Shown in pieces: positions 1 through 5,176 of a stretch of 6,251 bases of DNA. The stretch is from the NCBI GenBank assembly GCA_013041995.1, contig JABDRA010000654.1, forward strand, positions 1 through 6,251. The letters run 5' to 3'. A model generated the notes under the pieces. The model worked only from the letters and a program-made list of their open reading frames with translations. It searched no databases and was not told the DNA's origin. Each line of letters starts with the position of its first letter. Within the stretch, counting starts at the first letter, position 1. A program made the translations under genes and the position numbers. Origin of the DNA: Anderseniella sp. (GTDB lineage Bacteria > Pseudomonadota > Alphaproteobacteria > Rhizobiales > Aestuariivirgaceae).

Positions 1-23
1 TGTTGCTCTAACACTTTGAAAGC

Positions 24-71
24 GATCAGGTTTATGATTTTTGGTTGGTTCAACCAAAAATCATCCTGATC
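24..71. repeat. 48-bp hairpin palindrome (possible dispersed intergenic repeat or bidirectional terminator)
   Basis: Bases 34-47 (ATGATTTTTGGTTG) are the exact reverse complement of 51-64, with a 3-base loop at 48-50. An outer arm, GATCAGG at 24-30, pairs exactly with CCTGATC at 65-71, leaving only TTT at 31-33 unpaired. That gives 21 paired bases. The structure begins 5 bases past the stop codon of the minus-strand gene at 77-616. No U-tract follows the hairpin on either strand, so it is not a textbook intrinsic terminator. It could still end transcription, protect an mRNA 3' end, or be one copy of a dispersed palindromic element, which are common between genes in Rhizobiales. The hairpin is seen directly; its role is inference. 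Confidence 0.75.
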
Positions 72-76
72 TAGCC

Positions 77-616
77 CTAGAATATCGCCTGCCAGTCGTC
101 ATGACCGGCGTCCTGCAGCGCCTGGATGCCTGCCTGCCTGGCCGGGCGATGATCTTCGGTATCCGGTTTGAACGCTACCGCCTTAAAGGCTGCCAGCACT
201 TGCGGGTCAAACCTGTTTTCGGTTGCGCCTGCGATGCACAGCGCCAGGTACCAGTCAAAGGGTATCAGGGCATGGTCATGGCGCTGCGGCATATAGGTTG
301 CAGTTGAAATCAGGTTGCCGTCACCAACCATTGTCACCTGAAAATCATCATCCCGGGTATAGCCGTGACCCAGTCCTTCAATCCGGTCCAGCACCGGCAT
401 GTCATCTGCGGCGAGTTCATAGACAACACCGGGCTGAACCGCACCTTTACGCTGTACCAGTCCGGCCTTGCCGGAGCCGTCACCGCCCGGTTTGGTGAAA
501 CTGACCGTCCAGCCAGCAGTCATTGCAACACCAACGACACGTGCAGAAGGGCAGCGGGCCGTCAGGCGGGTGGACAGAAGATTGGAGCCATAGGCGAAGT
601 ACAAACTGGTATGCAT
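77..616 (-). CDS. Gamma-glutamylcyclotransferase-like (GGCT/AIG2 fold) protein
   Basis: This is a 179-residue cytoplasmic protein of the gamma-glutamylcyclotransferase-like family. Characterised members cyclise the gamma-glutamyl group of gamma-glutamyl amino acids or amines to 5-oxoproline. The family glycine loop is at the N-terminus (YFAYGSNL, residues 7-14). The presumed catalytic acid is Glu80 in LDRIEG, followed by a GY-R element at 85-88, and the typical C-terminal helix follows (WYLALCIAGATEN, about 122-134). Length is normal for a single-domain member. The start is set at ATG 614-616 because an AAGG Shine-Dalgarno (CCTT at 625-628 on the plus strand) lies 8 bases upstream; a TTG one codon earlier is less likely. 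The gene is transcribed away from the amidase gene across a 78-bp spacer. The fold assignment is firm. The substrate is unknown: glutathione, gamma-glutamylamines and other amides are all possible. Confidence 0.88.
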   Translation of the reverse strand: MHTSLYFAYGSNLLSTRLTARCPSARVVGVAMTAGWTVSFTKPGGDGSGKAGLVQRKGAVQPGVVYELAADDMPVLDRIEGLGHGYTRDDDFQVTMVGDGNLISTATYMPQRHDHALIPFDWYLALCIAGATENRFDPQVLAAFKAVAFKPDTEDHRPARQAGIQALQDAGHDDWQAIF

Positions 617-648
617 CAAACGGGCCTTGCCGGTGTTTCACAGATAGT

Positions 649-670
649 GCCATGCTGCCAGCACCATGGC
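649..670. promoter_or_regulatory. Near-perfect 22-bp palindrome, candidate operator
   Basis: The 22 bases from 649 to 670 read GCCATG at the left end and CATGGC at the right, and 9 of 11 symmetric pairs match. The failures are 655/664 and the central 659/660. It lies in the divergent spacer between the cyclotransferase-like gene (start at 616) and the amidase gene (start at 695), where a dimeric repressor or activator could control both. No regulator gene is in the window, and I see no convincing -35/-10 pair in the spacer. The symmetry is seen; operator function is inference, and a chance palindrome is possible. Confidence 0.3.
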
Positions 671-681
671 TTTTGAACAAC

Positions 682-686
682 AGGGA
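682..686 (+). promoter_or_regulatory. Shine-Dalgarno of the amidase gene
   Basis: AGGGA lies 8 bases before the ATG at 695. It supports that start over the nearby out-of-frame ATG at 687. Confidence 0.6.
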
Positions 687-694
687 ATGCGTAC

Positions 695-2050
695 ATGATT
701 GTCGAAACACTGGAAGGACTTGCCTCACAACTGCAAAACGGCAAGACCACCTCGCGGGACCTGACAGAGGCCTGCCTGGCGCGCATTGAGGATGATGCCG
801 GAGAGGGCGTACGGGTTTTCCTGTCGACCGATGCTGAAGGCGCGATTGCGACTGCGGATTTCATGGATGCGCGCCGCCGTGCCGGCCGGGCACCATCGCC
901 TTATGCCGGCATTCCCATATCTTTGAAGGACCTGTTCGATGTGGCGGGCGAAGTAACTGCCGCAGGTTCCACCATCTTGCGCAGCAGCGAACCTGTGACA
1001 GCGGATGCAACCTGCGTGGCGCGCCTGCGCGCGGCAGGCTTTGTGTTCCTGGGCCGCACCAACATGACCGAATTCGCCTATTCGGGTGTGGGTATAAATC
1101 CGCATTACGGTACGCCGAAATCCGTCTGGGACCGGGCGCACGGACGCATTCCCGGCGGGTCTTCGTCGGGTGCTGCGGTGTCGGTGGCCGACGGTATGGC
1201 CTATATGGGGCTTGGAACGGATACCGGCGGGTCGTGCCGGGTGCCGGCAGCCTTCAACGGCATCGCCGGATACAAGTCTTCAACGGGCCGGGTTCCCAGA
1301 GATGGTGTGTTTCCGCTGTCGGATACACTGGACACCGTTGGTCCGCTGGCCAACTCGGTGCAGTGCTGTTCAACCATCGATGCCATGATGGCCGGTGACC
1401 GCACAGGCAGTCTGCTGGCCCGCGACCCGGCAACCCTGCGCTTCGGCATTTTGCAGCATGTGGCGATGGATGCCATGGACCCGGAAGTGGCAACTGCGTT
1501 TGACGCCGCCGTAAAGACACTCGGCAGGGCAGGCGTTGTGTTTTCGGAAGTGCCGTTTCCGGACCTGACCGAACTGCCGAGCCTGAATGCCAAGGGTGGT
1601 ATTTCAGCTGCAGAAGCCATGGATGTGCATGCCGACATGCTGGAACGCCATGGCGACGAATACCATCACATGGTGCGCACCCGCATCATGTCGGGCCTCA
1701 ATGTCACCGGACCCGAACTGGTGGCACACTATCGCCGGCGCAAGGAGATGATCGCGAAATTTGCCCGCCTGTGTTCCGGTCTGGACGGATTCATCCTGCC
1801 GACCGTGCCGATACTGCCGCCACTGATTTCCGAAGTTGAAAAGGATGAGCGTTATGGTCCGCTGAACTTCCTGTGCCTGCGCAATACGTTCCTGGGCAAT
1901 TTCCTCGACAGTTGCGCGATTTCGGTCCCGATGACAGCGCGTGGCGAAGCACCGGCCGGCATCATGATCATGCGTCTGCATGGCCAGGACACCGAATTGT
2001 TCAATACGGCAGCCGCCGTGGAAACCATCCTGAACAAGGCGTTGTCATGA
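695..2050 (+). CDS. Amidase-signature (AS) family amidase
   Basis: This is a 451-residue, probably cytoplasmic hydrolase of the amidase-signature family, which cleaves C-N amide bonds with a Ser-cisSer-Lys triad. All three residues are visible. The Lys is Lys78 in PISLKDLFD. The cis-Ser is Ser156 in PGGSSSGAAV. The nucleophile is Ser180 in GLGTDTGGSCRVP. The 24-residue gap between the two serines is that of characterised AS enzymes. The oxyanion-loop glycines (TDTGG) and the downstream GYKSSTGRVP element are intact. Length is typical, and there is no signal peptide or extra domain. Absence of gatB and gatC argues against the tRNA amidotransferase A subunit. The AGGGA site at 682-686 supports the start. 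Its stop overlaps the start of the next gene in ATGA, so the two are probably translationally coupled. The substrate cannot be deduced. The partner reductase hints at an amino-acid amide or lactam-like compound, but that is inference. Confidence 0.93.
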   Translation: MIVETLEGLASQLQNGKTTSRDLTEACLARIEDDAGEGVRVFLSTDAEGAIATADFMDARRRAGRAPSPYAGIPISLKDLFDVAGEVTAAGSTILRSSEPVTADATCVARLRAAGFVFLGRTNMTEFAYSGVGINPHYGTPKSVWDRAHGRIPGGSSSGAAVSVADGMAYMGLGTDTGGSCRVPAAFNGIAGYKSSTGRVPRDGVFPLSDTLDTVGPLANSVQCCSTIDAMMAGDRTGSLLARDPATLRFGILQHVAMDAMDPEVATAFDAAVKTLGRAGVVFSEVPFPDLTELPSLNAKGGISAAEAMDVHADMLERHGDEYHHMVRTRIMSGLNVTGPELVAHYRRRKEMIAKFARLCSGLDGFILPTVPILPPLISEVEKDERYGPLNFLCLRNTFLGNFLDSCAISVPMTARGEAPAGIMIMRLHGQDTELFNTAAAVETILNKALS

Positions 2051-3057
2051 AAACCGAAACCATCAGGCTGATCGATCTGCGCACGGTGTGCATCAAGGCA
2101 CTGAAGGCCGCCGGCTGCGATGATGCAAATGCCGATGCGATTTCCGGTACCGTGTGTGCGGCAGAGCGCGATCACTGCCACAGCCACGGCGTTTTGCGGA
2201 TGCCCGGCTATCTCAAATCCTTCGCCAACGGCAAGGCCAACCCGACCGCCACGCCAACATGGGAAAAGACAGCACCGGGGGTTATTCGCGGCGATGGTGA
2301 CAATGGCTTTGCGCCCCTGTCCTTGAACACGATGGCAGGTGATGTCGGCGATCTGGCGAAACAACAAGGTGTTGCCTGTCTGGCGCTGACCAACATGCAT
2401 CATTTTGCAGCGCTGTGGCCTGAAATGGAACTGATGACGCAGCAGGGGCTGGTGGCGATGACCATGACCTCTGCGTTCCCGATCGTCCCGCCGCCGGGCG
2501 GTGCAAAGCCGTTGTTCGGCACCAACCCGATTGCGTTCGGATGGCCGCGCGACAATGGCGAGGCGGTGATTTTTGACATGGCCACGGCGGCCAGGGCGCA
2601 TGGTGAAATTCTCATGGCGGCGCGCGAGGGCAAGCAATTGCCGCCCGGCACGATCATCGACAAGAACGGCAATCCGTCGACCAATCCGGACGATGTTCAC
2701 GGCGGGGCAATCCTCGCCTTCGGCGGGGCCAAGGGCGCGCTTGTATCGATGATGGTGGAACTCATGGCGGGTGCGCTGATGGGCGAGCCGTTCAGCTTTG
2801 AAACCGCAAAGAAGGTCGAACCCGACGGGTTGGCCAACCGGGGCGGGCAATTGATCATTGCCATTGATCCGGCACGCTTCGGTGATGCGAGCGGATGGGC
2901 TACACATGCCGAGGCGTTATTTTCCGAGATGATCAAACAGGACGGTGTCCGTATGCCCAGCGGGCGGCGCTATGAAGCGCGCCGCATGACCGAGGCCAGC
3001 GGTACTGTCGATGTGGCGTCGGATCTGTTGGGGCAGGTCAAGACTGCGGCAGGGTGA
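2047..3057 (+). CDS. Ldh2/MDH2-family NAD(P)H-dependent oxidoreductase, DpkA-like (putative cyclic-imine amino acid reductase)
   Basis: This is a 336-residue protein of the malate/L-lactate dehydrogenase 2 family, which does not use a classical Rossmann fold. The signature His is in HSHGVLRMPGY (His47 of the SHG motif). Cofactor- and active-site blocks follow: NMHHFAALWPE at 116-126, PLFGTNPIAFGWP at 155-167, FDMAT at 176-180 (its Asp probably catalytic), AAREGK at 191-196 and FGGAKGALVSMMVELM at 225-240. From memory, the HHFAALWP block and the RDxxHSHG block resemble Pseudomonas DpkA, a delta1-piperideine-2-carboxylate/delta1-pyrroline-2-carboxylate reductase, more than malate or lactate dehydrogenases. 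The ATG at 2047 overlaps the amidase stop and has AAGG 7 bases upstream. The reading frame is open further upstream, to an ATG at 1873, but that part overlaps the amidase and has no family similarity. Family is certain. The reductase substrate, and whether it acts on cyclic imines or on 2-oxo acids, is inferred. Confidence 0.9.
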   Translation: MKTETIRLIDLRTVCIKALKAAGCDDANADAISGTVCAAERDHCHSHGVLRMPGYLKSFANGKANPTATPTWEKTAPGVIRGDGDNGFAPLSLNTMAGDVGDLAKQQGVACLALTNMHHFAALWPEMELMTQQGLVAMTMTSAFPIVPPPGGAKPLFGTNPIAFGWPRDNGEAVIFDMATAARAHGEILMAAREGKQLPPGTIIDKNGNPSTNPDDVHGGAILAFGGAKGALVSMMVELMAGALMGEPFSFETAKKVEPDGLANRGGQLIIAIDPARFGDASGWATHAEALFSEMIKQDGVRMPSGRRYEARRMTEASGTVDVASDLLGQVKTAAG

Positions 3058-3872
3058 TGCGGCTGGCGTTCCATGCCATCGGGGTCGTATTTCTCACCTT
3101 GCTGACACAGATCGGCGGCCTGGTGTGGGTAGGCACCGCTGTGATTACGCACAGACTGCACAAACGGCGGCTTGTCAAGCTTGGCGTTTTTCTGTTGATT
3201 TATGCCGGCATTTCGCTTGCCGCTGTGAGTATTGCGCCGGTGTTCGGCAGGGTGGCATTGCCCTGCTTTGCGACCGGCCAATCGCAACTGGCAATGCAAT
3301 CTCCGCTGTATTGCGTATTGAACCGGCACTATGTGTCGAAGCCGATGTATCAAGCAGCCAACAATCTCGCCGCGGATATGGACCGCCGGTTCCCCGGAAC
3401 ACTGACGCAGGCGCTTGATGCCAATTTCCCGTTTCTGGACGGGTTTCCGCTGCTGCCGCATCTGTCGCACAATGACGGCAACAAGCTGGACATTGCGCTC
3501 TTCTATGCCGATCCCAGTACGGGAAAATACATTCGAGGCAAGACCAGATCACCAATCGGCTATTGGGGATTTGAGCGCCCGGAGCGAGGCGCTGAGTTGC
3601 CGTGCGATGGCCGGCATGACATTCTTACCGGGCGCTGGGATATGGGCTGGTTTCAGATATTCAACAGCGTTGTTGCGCTGGATCGCCCGAGAACCCGTGC
3701 AGCGTTTGAATGGCTGACAACGCACGACAAGGGAGGCAAGGTGGGGGTGACGAAAGTGTTTGTTGAACCTCACCTTGGAAAATCACTCGGCGTTGAAAGT
3801 GATATACTGCGTTTTCAGGGCTGCCGGGCTGCCCGGCACGATGACCACATTCATTTTCAGGTGGGCAGATAG
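3057..3872 (+). CDS. Membrane-anchored LAS-type (MepA-like) zinc metallopeptidase, putative
   Basis: This is a 271-residue protein with two N-terminal hydrophobic segments (about residues 5-30 and 41-64) joined by a basic loop (HRLHKRRLVK). By the positive-inside rule the loop is cytoplasmic and the C-terminal domain periplasmic. That domain carries the LAS metallopeptidase zinc motifs. One is SHNDGNKLD, with His138 and Asp145 in the H-x6-D spacing. The other is RHDDHIHFQV near the C-terminus, with His264 and His266. This combination is closest to penicillin-insensitive murein endopeptidase MepA and D,D-peptidases that cut peptidoglycan cross-links. Four cysteines (70, 86, 183, 256) follow the membrane segments and could form disulfides. 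Unlike MepA it is membrane-tethered and lacks a cleaved signal peptide. The ATG overlaps the upstream stop in TGATG; a GTG one codon earlier (3054) is equally possible. The Shine-Dalgarno is weak, which fits coupling to the upstream gene. The motifs are seen; peptidoglycan as substrate is inference. Confidence 0.75.
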   Translation: MRLAFHAIGVVFLTLLTQIGGLVWVGTAVITHRLHKRRLVKLGVFLLIYAGISLAAVSIAPVFGRVALPCFATGQSQLAMQSPLYCVLNRHYVSKPMYQAANNLAADMDRRFPGTLTQALDANFPFLDGFPLLPHLSHNDGNKLDIALFYADPSTGKYIRGKTRSPIGYWGFERPERGAELPCDGRHDILTGRWDMGWFQIFNSVVALDRPRTRAAFEWLTTHDKGGKVGVTKVFVEPHLGKSLGVESDILRFQGCRAARHDDHIHFQVGR

Positions 3873-3876
3873 ACGT

Positions 3877-4848
3877 TCATACAGGGCCGAAATTCTCATC
3901 AAAGAATTTCAGCCAGTTGGCGCCCATCACCTTGGCTGTGTCCTCATGCGACATGCCGATGGCTTTCAGTCCGGTTGCGATATTGCCGAAATCCTTGTTG
4001 CCGGTGAACCAGCTTGGCTGGGGCGGGAAGCCGGCATTGTCTTTTGAGCCTTCGCCATAGTCGATCTGTTTCGACCAGCGGCCAACCCGCATCCATTCCA
4101 CGACACTGTCGGGCTGATCCTGGCACAGGTCCGATCCGATGCCGAGACGATCAATGCCGATCATGTCGGCGGTGCGGGCAACCATTTCACAGAAGCTTTC
4201 CACCGTGCACTCCGGCCCACCTTTGAGGTGATGCGGATACAGTGAAAAGCCCAGCATGCCGCCGGAGGCCGCAAGTGCCTTCAACACCGTGTCTGACTTG
4301 TTGCGCAGGCCGTCGTGCCAGAATTTCGGATTGGCGTGGGTGATGGCGATGGGGCGGGCGGAATGGTCTATGGCTTCCAGGGTGGAGCGCTCGGCTGAAT
4401 GGGACATGTCGACCACCAGGCCGACGCGGTTCATCTCGCGCACGACTTCGCGGCCCATCCGGGTCAGGCCGCTGTCTTCGGCCTCGTAGCATCCCGTCGC
4501 CAGCAGCGACTGGTTGTTGTAGGTCAGCTGCATGAAGCGCACGCCGAGCGTGTGCAGGATTTCCACCAGGGAGATATCATCCTCGATCGGTGAACAGTTC
4601 TGCAGGCCGAAGAAGATGGCGGTGCGTCCCTGCCTGTTGGCTTTGCGCACGTCATCGCCGGTGGTGCCCTTGACGATCAGATCGGGAAACTGTTCGAACC
4701 GCCGGTTCCATTGTTCCAGGTTGGCGACCGTTTCACGAAAGTTCTCGTGATAACAGATGGTGACATGCACCGCGTCCACGCCGCCGTCGCGCATCTGCCG
4801 GAAAATCTTCTCCGAATAGTTGCAGTACTGCAATCCATCTATCAGCAC
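3877..4848 (-). CDS. Peptidase M19 (renal/membrane dipeptidase) family homologue with a depleted metal site
   Basis: This is a 323-residue TIM-barrel protein of the M19 (COG2355) family. Conserved second-site elements are visible: VDMSH with His150, AITHAN with His171, GLRNKSD with Arg182, and LGIGSD with Asp240. The C-terminal ATGLKAIGMSHEDTAKVMGANWLKFF helix region is also typical. However, the N-terminal HxD metal motif of true dipeptidases (DGHND) is here DGLQY, and the bridging Glu is replaced by Gln83 in FFGLQN. It belongs to the IDGLQ-type bacterial subgroup often labelled membrane dipeptidase, and it has no signal peptide or lipobox. The GTG start at 4846-4848 is chosen because GGAGGG lies 7 bases upstream and the protein then begins right at the family's first strand. 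ATG starts at 4869 and 5016 add sequence without family similarity. It converges on the metallopeptidase gene with only 4 bp between stops. Peptidase activity is uncertain; a mononuclear amidohydrolase role is possible. Confidence 0.87.
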   Translation of the reverse strand: MLIDGLQYCNYSEKIFRQMRDGGVDAVHVTICYHENFRETVANLEQWNRRFEQFPDLIVKGTTGDDVRKANRQGRTAIFFGLQNCSPIEDDISLVEILHTLGVRFMQLTYNNQSLLATGCYEAEDSGLTRMGREVVREMNRVGLVVDMSHSAERSTLEAIDHSARPIAITHANPKFWHDGLRNKSDTVLKALAASGGMLGFSLYPHHLKGGPECTVESFCEMVARTADMIGIDRLGIGSDLCQDQPDSVVEWMRVGRWSKQIDYGEGSKDNAGFPPQPSWFTGNKDFGNIATGLKAIGMSHEDTAKVMGANWLKFFDENFGPV

Positions 4849-4855
4849 GTGGCAA

Positions 4856-4861
4856 CCCTCC
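4856..4861 (-). promoter_or_regulatory. Strong Shine-Dalgarno deciding the M19 gene start
   Basis: On the minus strand this reads GGAGGG, followed by 7 bases and then GTG at 4848-4846. No comparable site precedes the ATG at 4869, so this site favours the shorter GTG-initiated protein. Confidence 0.6.
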
Positions 4862-4975
4862 AGGACCATTGCATTGAAAGCCCAAACTGGCAGAAAGGCG
4901 GCCGCTTGACCAGTATGCAAAATAGCAGCGCTGACGTGCGGATCGCAGGTCTGGCCAGAATCGCATAACGGCCCC

Positions 4976-4981
4976 ATTATA
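4976..4981 (-). promoter_or_regulatory. Candidate -10 element for the M19 gene
   Basis: The minus strand reads a perfect TATAAT here. I see no good -35 hexamer 16-19 bases upstream and no extended TG motif, so an activator or another sigma factor would be needed. Transcription from here would give a leader of roughly 120 bases before the GTG at 4848. A chance match is possible. Confidence 0.3.
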
Positions 4982-5074
4982 GTATTCGCAGCTTTCGGTG
5001 ATTTTCTGCAAAACAACCCGTCAGCCGAGTGAAACGATCAAAAAACCAGTTAAAACAGCGGTTTAATTTTTTTC

Positions 5075-5101
5075 TTGCAATGAGAACAAAATGAGTACAA
5101 T
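5075..5101 (+). promoter_or_regulatory. Putative recA promoter
   Basis: TTGCAA at 5075-5080 and TACAAT at 5096-5101 form a sigma-70-like pair with a short 15-base spacer. An AT-rich run at 5061-5073 (TTTAATTTTTTT core) lies just upstream, like an UP element. Both hexamers deviate from consensus. The overlap of the first LexA-type box with the spacer and -10 region strengthens the assignment. The transcription start would fall near 5107-5109. Confidence 0.5.
5084..5098 (+). promoter_or_regulatory. Imperfect LexA (SOS) box 1 of recA
   Basis: GAACAAAATGAGTAC fits the alphaproteobacterial LexA direct repeat GAAC-N7-GAAC with one mismatch (GTAC in the second half). It occupies the spacer and overlaps the putative -10, where bound LexA would block RNA polymerase. 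Confidence 0.55.
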
Positions 5102-5107
5102 ACTGAG

Positions 5108-5122
5108 GAACAAAGCCGGAAC
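5108..5122 (+). promoter_or_regulatory. Perfect LexA (SOS) box 2 of recA
   Basis: GAACAAAGCCGGAAC is an exact match to the alphaproteobacterial LexA operator GAAC-N7-GAAC, and a further GAAC follows directly at 5123-5126. It starts 24 bases after box 1 and lies at about the predicted transcription start. This supports SOS control of recA by LexA. Confidence 0.75.
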
Positions 5123-5160
5123 GAACAGATTGTCTGGCGAGCAGCAACGCAATATGAAAT

Positions 5161-5166
5161 AAGGAG
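5161..5166 (+). promoter_or_regulatory. Shine-Dalgarno of recA
   Basis: AAGGAG stands 10 bases before ATG 5177 but only 1 base before ATG 5168. This favours 5177 as the initiator. Confidence 0.7.
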
Positions 5167-5176
5167 CATGAGTGTC

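Larger units (their letters stand above)
4849..5176. other. Divergent intergenic region between the M19 gene and recA
   Basis: This stretch of about 330 bp lies between two divergently transcribed genes. Its right half (from about 5060) holds the recA AT-rich tract, promoter, LexA-type boxes and ribosome binding site. Its left half holds the M19 ribosome binding site and a minus-strand TATAAT at 4976-4981. The minus-strand frame stays open up to 5016, but that extension looks non-coding, with no family similarity. I see nothing else recognisable in 4870-4975. Confidence 0.6.

Noticed and set aside
24..71. Palindrome as a classical Rho-independent terminator
   Set aside because: The stem is AT-rich and no run of T follows on either strand, so it is reported as a hairpin or repeat of unknown role.
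725..1141. Minus-strand open frame inside the amidase gene
   Set aside because: It is opposite the catalytic core of the amidase and has no family similarity, so it is a shadow frame.
1873..2046. Upstream extension of the reductase gene to ATG 1873
   Set aside because: The extra 58 residues overlap the conserved amidase C-terminus, have no family similarity, and the ATG at 2047 has a proper ribosome binding site and stop/start overlap.
695..2050. Amidase as GatA, the glutamyl-tRNA(Gln) amidotransferase A subunit
   Set aside because: No gatC or gatB is adjacent, and the cluster partners are metabolic enzymes; a stand-alone AS amidase fits better.
1852..2907. Long minus-strand open frame (351 codons) opposite the amidase/reductase junction
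   Set aside because: It lies antisense to two well-supported enzyme genes, spans their junction, shows no recognisable domain and is rich in Arg, His and Cys as expected for a shadow frame in GC-rich DNA.
5168..5176. recA start at ATG 5168
   Set aside because: The AAGGAG site ends one base before it, too close for initiation, and ATG 5177 gives the usual RecA N-terminus.
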